A stretch of DNA of 64,000 nucleotides from Parietaria judaica (lineage: Eukaryota; Streptophyta; Magnoliopsida; Rosales; Urticaceae), in assembly GCA_954871525.1 (NCBI GenBank), contig OX940872.1:13043180-13107179 (forward strand). The letters are read 5' to 3'. Both the position numbers and the translations under genes were made by a program. Each line of letters opens with the position of its first letter. Within the stretch, counting starts at the first letter, position 1. Under the pieces are notes generated by a model, which saw only the letters and a list, made by a program, of their open reading frames with translations, ran no database searches and was not told the DNA's origin. This document shows positions 10,109-21,816 of this stretch, one piece after another.

Positions 10109-11629
10109 CATCGATACTCGATATAAGTATAACTATACTGAATTGATAGTGATATATATGCATATGTCTCCTTGTTTCCAAGAAATGACAATAACAATTA
10201 GTAGTATAAGTATTACATTAGAATAGGATACGTTTAATATAAAATTCATAAATTCTTAAAAGAAGGCTCATCAATTACAAAAAACAGCTAAAGATCATAA
10301 AATTTCTTATTCTCAACGAAAGTTTCTCAATCACCAACAAATAGTGAAGGATTTTTTTTTTCAATAACAGTGAAGGATCAAAAGAACAAAAAGGCACAAA
10401 AACAGTGTAAAACCGCATCTATGTAAACCGTCAATGATCAATAATCATATACATTTTTATTGGACTTTTCTGACTGTTGATCATTCATCACATAATAAAG
10501 ATAAATCTACAATAACAAAGGTGTTAGAGATTTTATTCTTTTTTTTTTTTTTGCCTTCTTAAATATTTAGAAACCCTTAACCCCTCAATTTCTAAACCAT
10601 CATTAAAAAAATAATACATACGATAAAATAAAAACATTGTATTACCATACGCATTGTGCACGAACAAATAAAAGATATTTACAACACAAAGAATAATAAC
10701 AACTTGAATATTTTAGTCGTCCCTATTACCTTCCAAAGTGCTCGATTAACTTCCATGTGAAGAAATAATTTTTCGTATCTGCAATAAGAGAATAAATAAA
10801 TATACAGAATAATTTTAAAAAAGATAAATAAACACGATGGGCTTGTTGTCGGAGAGTGCAATGGAGGCCGAGACGATCTAAGAACCACAATGACCACCAT
10901 GAGAAGGGTAAAAAAGATAAAATAAACAAAAATAGAGAAAGTAAATATCTTAGATCAGAACATTAATTCACGTTAAAAATCGAACATATAATGATATCAA
11001 AAAATTGACCGTTACATTGATAAGACTTTAGATTGCTGAGATGAAGCGTACCTGAGATTAACGACTGGAGATGGAGTAGAGAATCGCCAGCAAGTTTCCG
11101 GGTCCGAGGTTTGGATGCAAGGAAACAAAAACTCTATCAATAGCATGAAATCTATGTAGAATAAAAAACAGCAAAAAAATCAGAAGTAACAATCTTTCTG
11201 ATTTCTCTCTCTATATATATATATATAAAACAAGCGACAAAATAATGACCATTCGATAGCTACACATTAAAAATTTCAGCTATCTCTTTAAAAGAGAATC
11301 AATTAATTACCTTTGATATTCATGTGCGTTAAAATGCATAAATTCATAGGATTCATAAGTGATGGTATATTTGTCATTAATAATTTTGCTAGGAATTCAA
11401 AACTGATACACATATAACGTTGGTTTATGCTGAGAATACAAAGAGTTTCAGATACATTAAATAAAATAATTTATTAATTTGATGATCAATTAAGTACTAA
11501 TGATAATTATATGTCATGTATGGAAATTTTTAAATTTCTAAAATATAAGAAAATAGAGATTGAGAAATCCTTATTTTGTTGCATGCCATGTCATCTTGAT
11601 GAGATCTTCCTTTTATATATATATATAGA
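8620..11629 (-). mobile_element. Helitron H1, inserted in the 5' leader of PR-10 copy 1
   Basis: Read on the minus strand the element begins TCTATATATATATATAAAAG (11629 downwards) and ends CTAG at 8620. An 8-bp-arm hairpin (CACCGCGC, TTT, GCGCGGTG, 8632-8650) sits about 8 bases inside the end. It lies between host A (8619) and T (11630) with no target duplication. These are the hallmarks of Helitrons, which replicate by rolling circle. The host gap is confirmed by PR-10 copy 3, where CTACTTCAA continues directly into TACATAATCATATAC. No replicase/helicase frame is visible, so it is non-autonomous. A second, similar hairpin at 9434-9452 suggests a nested or composite structure. (AT)n runs occur at 9239-9264 and 10081-10108. 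Confidence 0.85.
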
Positions 11630-11693
11630 TTAATAATCATATACTTCCTTACCACATTTATTTCCTTAATTAACTCCTTTAAATTAAACAAGA

Positions 11694-12260
11694 ATGGGAG
11701 TTTTCACTCACGAGTCGGAGCACAACTCCGCCATAGCACCGACGCGCTTGTTCAAGGCCTTCGTCCTCAACGGCGACAACCTGATCCAGAAGGTCGCACC
11801 TCAGGCAATCAAGTGTATGGAGACCCAAGGCGTGGATGGTGGAACACTAAAGAAGATGATCTTCACCGAAGGTTTGGTGTTTTTTCCATTCTATCTATGA
11901 TCAAATTTTGCAATTAATTATGCAAACAAGGGTTTTACATGAATTTTGACATTTAATATTTCAGGGGGCCAATGCACTTACGCGATCGATAACATCGACG
12001 AGGAGAGCTTGAGCTACCGCCACACCTTGACCGAATTTGAGGGTACCGCACTAAGCGATAAGATTGAAAAGATCGAGAGCCACACAAAGCTATTGGAAGG
12101 CATCGATGGAGGCTGCACCATTAAGAGCTTGAGCAAGTACTACGTCGTGGGCGACATGGATATCATGAAAGAGCATCTCGATGGTGGGAAAGAGAAGGGC
12201 ATGGGCCTTTTTAAGCTTGTCGAGGACTACTTCAAGGAGAATCCAAATGCGTACACCTAA
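11694..12260 (+). CDS. PR-10 / Bet v 1-family protein, copy 1 (two exons)
   Basis: Exon 1 is 11694-11871 and exon 2 is 11965-12260. The 93-bp intron has GT...AG ends, and the splice falls in the Gly codon near residue 60, the conserved intron site of plant PR-10 genes. The product has 157 residues, close to the usual 155-160. It starts M-G-V-F and has [19 protein letters not shown] and the C-terminal helix [13 protein letters not shown]. Family members are cytosolic proteins with a hydrophobic pocket that binds small plant ligands, and are often stress-induced. The glycine-rich loop reads G-V-D-G-G-T-L-K-K, shorter than the typical G-D-G-G-P-G-T. An AATAAA signal lies at 12417. Its promoter is displaced 3 kb upstream by Helitron H1, so expression is doubtful. 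Confidence 0.9.
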
Positions 12261-12887
12261 GTCACCTTAATATCGTAAAAATCGAGTGTGCCTATCCTTA
12301 TGCTATACTTTGTATCTCATTTTCAATACTTGTTTGTATTCCCTGAGTTTATGTTCGTGTCTTTAAAAAAAGTTATTTTTTCTTTTCATGTATGAGAAGG
12401 GTGTTTCAAAATGATAAATAAAGATACTGTGTTGTTTCATACTTGGTTCAATATTAAGTCTATAAAACCTAAAAGAAACAAGCTAATCAATAATGATAAT
12501 AGAGTGTGTATAGTCTTGGTATATTAATTTTAGTTTTTTGTGATGGAAAAAAAAAAAAAGATGTTAGGATCCTCGTGTGTGCGTATTTTTTTATTTTTTA
12601 TTTTTTGTATTCATCTATAATATGGATGAAAACACACTCGTTCGATTACACACACCATAAAAATATATGTAGCTAATTTCTAAGAGTGTCCTAACATTAA
12701 TATTTTTTAGTAAGGTTAGTTTTCAGTGAAAATAATTTATATTTTAAGTTTCTAGTCCTTTAATATTTCACATTAACAAAATTTGATAGCAAAAATCACT
12801 AATGCCACGTTTTTAGCACTTTAATACACAACGTTAAATCTTGTGGTATTAAAAAAAAAATCTTTTAACCAAATTTTTTCCAAGGTC
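12261..12887 (+). repeat. 3' flank of PR-10 unit 1
   Basis: No gene. It shares with the 3' flanks of copies 2 and 3 the TCGAGTGTG block, the GATAAATAAAGATA polyadenylation region, and a more distal segment containing CACTAATGC and TTAATACACA. Confidence 0.6.
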
Positions 12888-13090
12888 TTTTTTTTTTATG
12901 GAGTGGCTATTGGCTAAGATTACACGTACCCCCATTACAAAATATATTCGCACTGCTAGAACATATTGACAGTATTGGTCGCAGGCACTATCGGCCAAAA
13001 TTACAAATATACGCAATTTCTCCGTTCTCTAAGTTAAAAAACAAAACCTCTCGGACAGTCTTACAGTGGATTTATCACTAGGGCGGGCAT
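12888..13090 (-). mobile_element. tRNA-derived SINE, copy 1
   Basis: On the minus strand the head reads GCCCGCCCTAGTGATAAATC (A-box-like CCTAGTG), followed by GAGAGGTTTTG where the B box lay. A body containing GCCGATAGTGCCTGC follows, with AGCCAATAGCCACTCC just before a run of ten A (12888-12897). The same order of blocks occurs on the plus strand at 63638-63849, so this is a dispersed family. The B box is damaged here. Confidence 0.7.
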
Positions 13091-14061
13091 ACAAGTTTTT
13101 ATTATTAACTTAGTTATTAAAGTGCTCAAAGTATGTAACATTGTATGTTTTATACCCGAATATTAACTTTAGGTATTAAAGTGCTACAAACATGTAACGT
13201 TCGTGTTTCTTAGTATTAAATTTAATATTGGGTACAAAAGTACTACAAAGTACATAATCAAAATATGAAGTATTATTTGCCATAACTAAACTTTTATTAT
13301 TTAATTTAAAATGATATTGCGTGAATTTGCTTGAGTTGTTGAATGATGCTTTTTAAAAAGGACGATGCGGAGTTATGAAACAATATATATACATGCAATT
13401 AGGTAAAAAAAATTACGGAAGTGCGAGACGGACATAGCGGGAAATAAATCAAAGATCATATATGAGACCAATTTTACATTTTAGTTGTAGCCTTTATTTG
13501 CGTATTTGATTTTGTATATTTGTTTCCTGTTTAAATGTTATTTGTTGCCTTTTTAATTTAATATTCTCTCTAATTTAAACTTGTTTCCTATTTCTTTTCG
13601 AGAAACTTAAGGACTCTAAAAATTTGGCTGCTCTAGTTTAATTTTGTATAATAATTAAAAAAAAATTATATATATGTAAAGCAACAAATATTTGGTTAAA
13701 AATCCAGCGTTTCTTTTCATATTTCCAAAAAGACCGGAGTCTACTAGTATCTTTTAGAGAGAGACCATTAAAATCAAGTAATAATTAGCAAACAAATAGT
13801 TACATAATTGTTTAGAATTCATTTGCTTGATTTTCGTTACAATTTCTCCAGTAAAAAGATTTTCTATTCTTTATTCTAAGTCCAAAAAATCCTTCGTCAA
13901 TCATATGGGCACTACAACAAGCAAATATTGGCCAAAAAAAGAAATCAAATCATAAAAAATATATCTTTTCTACAAAAAGAAACGTGGACACGAATTAATC
14001 ATATTTGCTTCTTCATATATGTACAGTGTACTTAACAACTCTCAATTATTATGAGGTAGGC
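13091..14061 (+). other. Intergenic DNA; upstream part of PR-10 unit 2
   Basis: No gene. From about 13490 the sequence resembles 18070-18250, and from 13800 it matches the distal promoters of the other two PR-10 units (CAGTAAAAAGATTTTC and later blocks). Confidence 0.5.
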
Positions 14062-14812
14062 GTTAGATATATTTTCTAAAGATGGTATTACATGAGAAGC
14101 AAATAATAATAAAACAGTAGCGAGTAAGTTTCGATGATACATATCGTTGTGTTCTTGAAATTTCAAGAGCATCGGCTTGTCGCTCTGGTCTGAAACGTGT
14201 TTTTTTTATACCGTGTAAAATAGAATATTGCTGATTCCTGAGTCACGTTGGATGTTCTCCGTAAAGCTTTATTCACCTCGTCTACGTGTTTGAGGTTCGT
14301 TAGGCGACTAGCTTCTTAGGCGACTAGCTTCCGTGGATACAACAAGAAGACCGCGAACTTCGTAGTACTTCGAAGTCCACCAGCAAACTGAACCTCCTTG
14401 AACTCCGTTACAAAAATACTTACGACATAAAACAACGAGAAGCTTGAAAATGAATTTGCGGGGTAAAAAATTGAGAAGCAAACTCATAGTCTCTAGAGAG
14501 TTTTTTCGGAAAAAGGTTTTGTCATAGGGTGTCGAAACGGTTCGAGGTCACCCCAATTTATGGATGCGGGAAGGAGATAATAGATTGATTATCAATAAAT
14601 TCTATAAAGTAATAATAAATTATAATTAATCCGAAAGGTAAAAAATTAAATTCAACATTAATAACACTAATAATCAATATGACTTTTTTACGTAAGGTTT
14701 GGACGTCGAAACAGTTCCTGATAATTAGAGAGATCGTTCGTCTCGAGTGTTCGACATTTTGACCCACTCGATGCTATCTCAATTTTAATTTAACTGCAAT
14801 ATTTTCGAGAAA
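14062..14812. mobile_element. Unclassified 751-bp insertion with TAGGC flanks in PR-10 unit 2
   Basis: Relative to units 1 and 3, extra sequence interrupts unit 2 between two TAGGC pentamers (14057-14061 and 14813-14817), as expected for a target duplication. It includes a 16-bp direct repeat (TTAGGCGACTAGCTTC type) at about 14300-14332. The ends are not TG...CA, and no coding frame or primer-binding site is visible. The superfamily is unknown. Confidence 0.45.
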
Positions 14813-15332
14813 TAGGCTTATTTATTTTGTGCTACACACCAATTTTTCTTGGAGCATGAAACAATGTTACAAGGCTTTCTTTCCATTAAAAAATGTTTTT
14901 TTATATATAAGCAAAAACAAAAGTATGGGAGAGATAGAAAATAAAAAATAAAATATATTCCTAATCTATTTTTATTTGTGTGTTATTAAAAACATATTCC
15001 ATTTAAAAAAAAAAAAAAAAAAAAAAAAAACTTAGGTGACCACAACATGTTATTCTTAGAAATTGATATTTGTCTTCCTTTATAGGATTGAGCATAATAT
15101 AATACATAGAAATCATAAAAAATGATCAATTAATTATTTGTATTTTCATTGTTAATCATTTGAACAGAATATGATCTCTGATTTTCAAAGAAGTGAAATA
15201 TTAAGGCAAAGCCTACATTACACCAATTTCTTCAGGATCTCTTGTATATTAATAAATAATCAGTAAGCTTATAGCGAGAGTTAATTATTCTAATCAAAGA
15301 GTTGTAAACAAGAAGGACCATTAAACCCGACC
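14813..15332 (+). repeat. Proximal upstream region of PR-10 unit 2
   Basis: No gene. It is homologous to unit 1 (8040-8560) and unit 3. It contains a 26-bp run of A at 15005-15030. Confidence 0.6.
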
Positions 15333-15340
15333 TATAAATA
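15333..15340 (+). promoter_or_regulatory. TATA box of PR-10 copy 2
   Basis: TATAAATA lies 123 bp before the ATG, in the same sequence block as the boxes of copies 1 and 3. Confidence 0.75.
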
Positions 15341-15455
15341 AGATATCTTTAACCATCTAATTCACAACTCAAAAACACTCTCTACTTCAGTACTTAATTT
15401 TATACTTCCAATCAACACATTTATTTCCTTAACTAACTCCTTAAAATTACCAAGA

Positions 15456-16031
15456 ATGGGAGTTTTCACTCACTAGTCGGAGCACAACTCCGCCATAGCA
15501 CCAGCGCGCTTATTCAAGGCCTTTATCCTCAACGGCGACAACTTGATCCAGAAGGTTGCACCACAGGCCATCAAGTGCACGGAGACCTTGGGCGTGGGTG
15601 GTGGAATAGTAAAGAAGATGATCTTCACCGAAGGTAATCTGTTGATTTGCTATCCATTTTATCGATCTTCGGTAAAAAAAATGAATTAAATAAGCTAGAA
15701 GAGTTTTACGTGAATTTTGACATTTTATATTTCAGGTGGCCAATGCACTTATATGATCGATAACATCAACGAGATGAGCTTAAGCTACCTCCACACCTTG
15801 GCCGAATTTGAGGGTACCGAGCTGGCCAATAAGATTGAGAAGATCGAGAGCCACACAAAGCTACTGGAAGGCAGCGATGGAGGCTGCACCATTAACAGCT
15901 TGAGCACGTACTACATCGTGGGCAACGTGGACATCGTGAAAGAGCATGTCGAGGGCGGGAAAGAGAAGGGCATGGGTCTTTTCAAGCTCGTCGAGGAGTA
16001 CCTCAAGGAGAACCCGGATGCCTACAATTAA
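15456..16031 (+). pseudogene. PR-10 / Bet v 1-family copy 2, premature stop at codon 7
   Basis: The structure matches copy 1: exon 1 15456-15633 (178 nt, identical length), a 102-bp GT-AG intron, and exon 2 15736-16031. Codon 7 is TAG (15474-15476) where copies 1 and 3 read GAG, a single G-to-T change. No other stop or frameshift was found, and exon 2 remains open with the conserved C-terminal helix. The lesion may thus be recent, or the sequence may be allelic to a functional copy. Promoter and AATAAA (16194) are retained. A shorter product from a later ATG would lose the first beta strand of the fold. Confidence 0.88.
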
Positions 16032-16261
16032 GTCACCATATTATCGTAACAATCGAGTGTGTCTTTCATTATGTTTTGCTTTGTGTCCCATTTTTAATAC
16101 TTGGTTGTATCCTCAGAGTTTTCTGCTCATATCTTCAAAATAAGTTCTTTTTGACTTCTTTCTTATGCATGAGAAAGGTGTTTAAAAAAGATAAATAAAG
16201 ATATTGTGTTGTTTCATACCTTGCTTCAATATTTTATAAAGCCTAAAATTAACAAGTTAAT

Positions 16262-16963
16262 TGTTAAGGTCAGATTTTGTCAAATCATCCCTCAACAGTA
16301 CGGATGTCGTTTTATGAGCAAATGATGAAGAATAGAGGCAGGGATTACTTAAAGATTCTGGGCCCATCAAAAGATAGAGCAGCTTAAGGCCCGACATCTA
16401 TAAAGCCCACGAAGAGTCAAAGCCTATTAGAGAGCAAGGCCTTATCACGACAAGAGAGCGCATCGAGCAGAGGCTCATCGAAGAGGAGTCTCATCGAGAA
16501 AAGAGAAAACCCAACTGAATTAAAAGAGGAAGTCATTCGAGATCGCGAGAAAAGAGGGAAGTTATATGTTCATTCAGTTGAGGATTTCGTGGGATATCCA
16601 ATGCAAATAAGGAAGGTCAACAACAATCGTAGCAAGAAAGAAGGAAACCCTAGCACAATTCGTGGGAACAATCTAGAAACCCTACAAACCTATAAATATG
16701 CATGTAAACTCAGTGTAAATTCATTCAGTACCATTATATCGTGAGTTTGAGAGAATTATTCTTGAGTTCTCGAGTTTGCTTATTCATAGTGTTCTCGATT
16801 TCCCAAGGGTTAGAGTGTGTAATCTTCGATTTTCCAAGCTAATAAACGGAAGAAACCGGGTCCTCTCGGAATCACAATAAATCAAGGATATTCGTATTCA
16901 TAATTATTTGTGTTCTTTTCGACTATTCTTGTGACTGTAAGGCGTCGCAAAACGCCCTCTACA
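16262..16963 (+). mobile_element. Solo LTR in the 3' flank of PR-10 copy 2
   Basis: The 702-bp sequence starts TGTTAAGG and ends CCTCTACA. It is flanked by TTAAT (16257-16261) and CTAAT (16964-16968). The undisturbed site in copies 1 and 3 reads AAGCTAATCAATAA, so the left duplication has one C-to-T change. A TATA box (CCTATAAATATGC, near 16690) lies inside. There is no internal region, primer-binding site or partner LTR next to it, which is the product expected from LTR-LTR recombination. Superfamily is uncertain, probably Ty3-like. Confidence 0.8.
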
Positions 16964-17169
16964 CTAATCAATAAAGATAATAAAGAATATAAAGTCTTGG
17001 TATATTAATTATTATTGGATCCCCGTTTGCGTTTGCGTTTGCATTTTTTTTTTCCTGTATTGGTATAGACGTATTAAATATGGATGAAAATACACTTGTT
17101 CTACATTTAGCGAAAATAATATGCAATCAATTTCTATGATGTGTTATAACGTTAATTATTTTTTTAGTA

Positions 17170-17810
17170 AGTTTAGTGATGCAGGGCGTAGCATGAAAAA
17201 TCCTGAATTCATGCATGAAGTATTATCATTTATTTAAGTGCTTATGTAGTAATTGTTTTACATTGTGCAGCTTAGAAAATAATTATACGAGAATAAATAT
17301 GTTTTTTATTGTACGCATTGATTTTGATTCAATCAACCCTTGGAATTAGGTTTTTAATTAGCTAGCTTTTTGGAATTTAATTTCAATTTAATTGTTATAT
17401 ATATTGTAAGCGTCTTACATATTAGGGAAACTGATGAATATTATGAATGAAAAATTAATTTTTTTTTGGTAAAAGATTGTTTTAAGTTTTTCCTAAAATC
17501 CAATCCTACGTCAATTGGTATTTGAGCCATTGATCCGATCTTGCGTGACAGCGCCAAACCGCTTCGTTGCATCCTTAGACGAGGTGGTTAGACATAACGA
17601 ATACGTTGGATTGCGTCCAAAAGTGGATGCTCTAACATGTCTCGTCGAAGAGCTTCTTCAACAACGACCCGAAGCACAACTGGCCCCTCTGTCACCTCTC
17701 TATCCACACCTAGCGACCCGTTTAACGAGTTGTGGGCTCGGACGGCCCACTTGACACATAGCGATGTCTATGAACATTGGTCAAGTTGGCAATCGAGGCT
17801 CCATGATCGT
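17170..17810 (+). mobile_element. Relic of an LTR retrotransposon (LTR end, degenerate primer site, gag start)
   Basis: At 17512 the sequence TTGGTATTTGAGCC resembles a degenerate tRNA-Met primer-binding site following an LTR-like AT-rich stretch. Downstream, 17545-17754 stays open and encodes a hydrophilic, Leu/Glu-containing segment like the N-terminal region of plant retrotransposon Gag, then decays. No other domain remains. Confidence 0.4.
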
Positions 17811-18059
17811 TGGTGATTGACGACATGATTGTTAATCTTCAATTGCGATTATTAAGGGTGCACAATCTGTACAAATATTTAAAGATCGTGGTAATAACTC
17901 TGCTGATGATCGTTAACTTCCAAGGGAATACAAACTTGAACTGTACGAATCTTCAGCAAACTTGGTTGACGACCTCTATCTTGAACTGTTATTCGGACAA
18001 GTCATCAATTACACATAATGACAAACAAAAAAATAGAGCAAATTAAATAGTGTTCTTTC

Positions 18060-18262
18060 AAACTCCATGTTTCAAGGCTATTTGTTGCCATTTTAGTTTA
18101 GTCTTCCCTCTCATCAAATTTGTTTCTCGTTACGTTTCAACCAACTTTTTGACTCCATATATTTGGCTACTCCAGTTGTAATATTGATGTATTATAGATA
18201 AAGAAAAAAAAAACTACCGTTCTTGTCTAAAATAGAATGCTTTCTGCGTTTCTTAAAGACGA
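18060..18262 (+). repeat. Left fragment of a third PR-10 duplication unit
   Basis: The sequence parallels 13500-13740 upstream of copy 2: TATTTGTTGCC, TTTAATTTA-type tract, TTGTTTCT, an ATTTGGCT-CTC box and GCGTTTCTT. Similarity stops near 18262. The rest of such a unit appears at 55555 and leads into PR-10 copy 3. Confidence 0.45.
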
Positions 18263-18263
18263 A

Positions 18264-18656
18264 TCTATTATACTATATAACTAAAGTAAAAGGGGGTGCA
18301 TTTTCACTGAAGAGACTACAGTATAAATTGAGTCAATCAATAAATAACAAATGGTTCTCACGTGTGGCATGTAAATTTCTTTTTGTTTTACTTTAATTTC
18401 TTTTATCCGCTTGCTTTCTTTCTTCATGATCCTTCCACGCTCTTCTTTTTGTTCTTCGCTTATATCGACTCTCTTCACCTAGATGATCTCTCTCTCTTCA
18501 CGGACCTCGACAGACGCCGATAGTTGTGCGCGAATCCTCCGTTCTGTACGTTGAGGTTGGTTGAAACTGAAATCTGAGATCATCACTTGCTGCTCGCTTG
18601 AATCTCCACCGGCGAAGATATTTTACGTCTCAATTTCTTCTTCTTCTCAATTTCTA
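18264..18656 (+). mobile_element. Possible Helitron 5' end with captured leader-like sequence
   Basis: After an A at 18263 the sequence TCTATTATACTATATAACTA resembles plant Helitron 5' termini. The following 390 bp are C/T-rich with short exon-like patches, such as a frame at 18561-18660, and are cut by the LTR starting at 18657. No matching 3' end can be assigned. The call is weak. Confidence 0.3.
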
Positions 18657-21003
18657 TGCTTGGATATATGTGTTCTTAAACAAGATATTTATCAATTTGT
18701 AATAGATTATGACAAGTCATTGAATAAAAATGGTAATTATTATTGTAACGCCCCGGCTGCTCAATCGAATCGACGACTGTCCCCACAGGCCAACACGAGT
18801 CTTTCCAGCGTGCTTTGTCCTTACTCGCACGCTTCCCGATAAACTTCCCAGGAGGTCACCTATCCTAGTACTACTCCAAGTCAAGCACGCTTAACTTTGG
18901 AGTTCCTATGAACGGGCAACCGAAAAGAAGATGCATCTTGTTGACATATGTAGTACCAATCAATTCATTTAAGCCTCTTTGATCACACAGTCCCATACCT
19001 GTATGATCTTTGATAACCGTGCAGTCCCATACCCGCACAGTCTTGGGAACGTCCCATCAGCACATCCCCTTGCCCAGGCGATGTGGGATTGCACAGCTTA
19101 CCCGGTCTTGCCCTCGTGGCTCACGAGATTAGTGACTGTCACAATTATGTTAATCTTATTATAATTTCTGGTAGAGTGAAACAGAATGTTTGTTTCCTTA
19201 GTTCATAGAGGATGCAATTATGTTATTATTATCACAACATAATCAATGTGAGAAAGAATTAGTAATCATAATAAATGAACTTAAAACGTCCGTGACCTGA
19301 TTAACTGGGTGGAAGCCCATTAATCGTATAAGGTCATTAATGTGACTAATTAACAATCATATTCTGGATTATGTGTGTGTGTCAGACTCACTAGAAGTGC
19401 TTTAAGTCTGAAGTGTCTTCATACTGGATTGGACCTGACTTAAACTCAAGAAGTTATCATATAAGACCGTCACTGATAACCTGAAGTTGAGTCACAAATA
19501 GATGATCAAATGGATATTCGTTCTAAGTCCTGAGTGATCTTGAGTCCAAGCTACTGGCTTGATTGTTCTTTGATTTAACCGTTAAATAACACAAGATATT
19601 ACCGTTGTTCCCAACACTATTATTTTGGGAACATGATAGTCAGTAATAAGGGTAACTTGATCATAGACATGGGCATCACACAGCTCTCTTCAGAGTCATG
19701 ATGATTCCCTTGATTGTCAGTGGTGAGAAGTGAGAGGTACCCGTGCGCAACTTATGAATCGAAACCATAAGTGAATTGCTCATAATATTACTGACCGAGT
19801 CAAGGAGGAAAATGCAATGAGGGGCAATACGGTAAAAACCTCCTGCTCATGTATGAATCATCAAGTGAAAGAACAATAACCCGAATTTGATTGTATCAAT
19901 GGACACCCTGCTATATAAAGGGAATAATATATACTGTATCACTAAAGAGTGCAGCCTCGGTTATATAGTAGAATCACTTCGAGGTTTGACGAACAACTAG
20001 TAGTTCGTTGGAGCTTAAGTGATACGGGTCCATGGTCCCCAGGATAGCTCCGTAACGGATGATACGCACTTGATAATGTTTAATCATTTGGCTAAACTTA
20101 TAAAACTGAATGGTTTGTGGCAGACGTCAGATAGTTTTATCGTTAGCGTAGCGAAAGTACCATATCTTGGTACACAAAATTAACTGATAAAAAAAAGTTT
20201 GAGTTTAGATTTTCTATCAGCACCATGTTGTTGGAAATTAAATTCTAAGCAACTTTTCTTTTTGAACCAAGTCAATTTGACTTACAGTTAGTGATTTATG
20301 GATTTTCTAACTTTGTGCTCGGTTCGATAAACTATGAAATTAAATCACATGTCACGAATATAAATGATGTTGTGGCACAAAGAAATTTTGATGTGTGATA
20401 TTGAGATCAAGAAATATTAATAACATTTTATTATTTAAATTTAGTTATTAATATATTATTAATAATTAATTAATAATTAAAAGATTTATACTAATAAATA
20501 AAAATATATATATTTATATATATTATGTGTAAAATTAGAATTAGGGTTTGATGATAGGAAACCCTAGCTAATTCGAATGGTCTGTTTTGGACATTCCTTA
20601 TCTGCGGCATAAGTACTTAATGTTTTAATATTTTAGCAAATTCCTAAAATCAATTTAATCCATTGGATCGATTATGATTTAATGTCAACCGTTGGATTAA
20701 GATAATTAATTTTAACCCTAAAAGTAATTCGAAATTGATAGCTTGGTCACCAAGCTTAGGTATTTTGAATTTGGTTAACTAATTATATCCAATGGATCGG
20801 TTTTAAGATTTAATCTTTACCGTCGTATTAGAAATTAATTAATAATATATGCATATATATATCATATATATAATTCGAATAAATGAGGATAAGGAATTGG
20901 AATTAGGGTTTTATTTAAACCCTAAGGTATTTGATTTGATCCATTGGATTGGTTTATGATATATTTTTAACCATTGGATCTAGATAATCATTAAAGAATT
21001 CGA

Positions 21004-21043
<40 letters not shown>

Positions 21044-21816
21044 GTGAATTTAAGGATATAAGGAGATAAGATTGAATATTTTGATCTTATCATGTATCTC
21101 TTATTTAATTAAATCCCTAATTAAATATATCCATTTGTTTTAGATGAGATTATATCTGGACCTTTGGATTAGAATTATTAATTATATTTAATTATATTAA
21201 TTCAAAAAAAAATAGGGAGGGAATATCTCCAATTCGGTTAAAGTCTGATCCTATAAATAGGAGGCTCATTCTATACATTTTTTACAACTTTCCCAGACCA
21301 AAAATTTGAGATCTCCCCCTATCTCTAGGGTCTGCGAGTTTTTTGCTTCTGATCTCTCTTCTGGTCGGCTTAAGAGATATTTTCTCCAGTAGCTTAAAAA
21401 GAACCTCAGTTAAAGTTTGTGACGGAGTCCTGCCGGCGATACCCACGCTTCGGTACGAGGAGTCCAGGAGAATATCCCGGCAGTTCAAGGGAGTTTCCCC
21501 TCAACCCCCGGCGAAGTCCTACCGAGATTAAGGGTGCGCAACCGAGAACGTCACCAGAGGTTTGGCCTTATGCATTGGGTCAATAAAGGCAACAATTTAA
21601 TGCTTTCGATTTATTTCCTAATTCTTTAATAATGTTTATGAAATATTAAATTTGTAATATTTATCGGATCTTGTTGAAATGGTAACTACCCGATATCTGT
21701 GTTGTCGGACTGTTACAAGTTTTTCCGCTTTAAAATAATTTTTTTATTGTTACCGGGACGGCTCGGAGGCATATTTTGTGCTAATGAAGTCGGGAATCAA
21801 ACCCCGATTTCCAAAA
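18657..21816 (+). mobile_element. 5' LTR (LTR-A) of a long-LTR Copia-like element, with a Cassandra insertion
   Basis: The LTR starts TGCTTGGATATATGTG, homologous to the TGTTGGACATATGTG start of LTR-C at 26694, and ends just before a TGGTATTAGAG primer-binding motif at 21819. Without the 405-bp Cassandra insertion and its duplicated target it is about 2.75 kb, unusually long. A CCTATAAATAGG promoter-like box lies near 21252. (AT)n at about 21008-21040. The section 19655-21816 is repeated in inverted orientation at 24456-26612. Confidence 0.75.
18744..19143 (-). mobile_element. Cassandra solo LTR carrying a 5S-rRNA-like core
   Basis: The 400-bp unit runs TGTAACGCCCC...GACTGTCACA on the plus strand (TGTGACA...GTTACA on the minus) and is flanked by perfect ATTAT duplications (18739-18743, 19144-19148). 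On the minus strand, 18906-18844 contains the plant 5S rRNA internal promoter elements: AGTTAAGCGTGCTTGA (A box), GGAGTAGTACTAGGAT (intermediate element) and GGTGACCTCCTGGGAAG (C box). A 5S-derived polymerase III promoter in the LTR is diagnostic of Cassandra TRIM elements. No second LTR or internal region is present, so it is a solo LTR. It sits inside LTR-A. Confidence 0.93.

Noticed and set aside
18844..18906. A 5S rRNA gene on the minus strand
   Set aside because: Only the internal promoter part is conserved and it lies within a TG...CA unit with ATTAT target duplications, so it is the Cassandra LTR and not a ribosomal gene.
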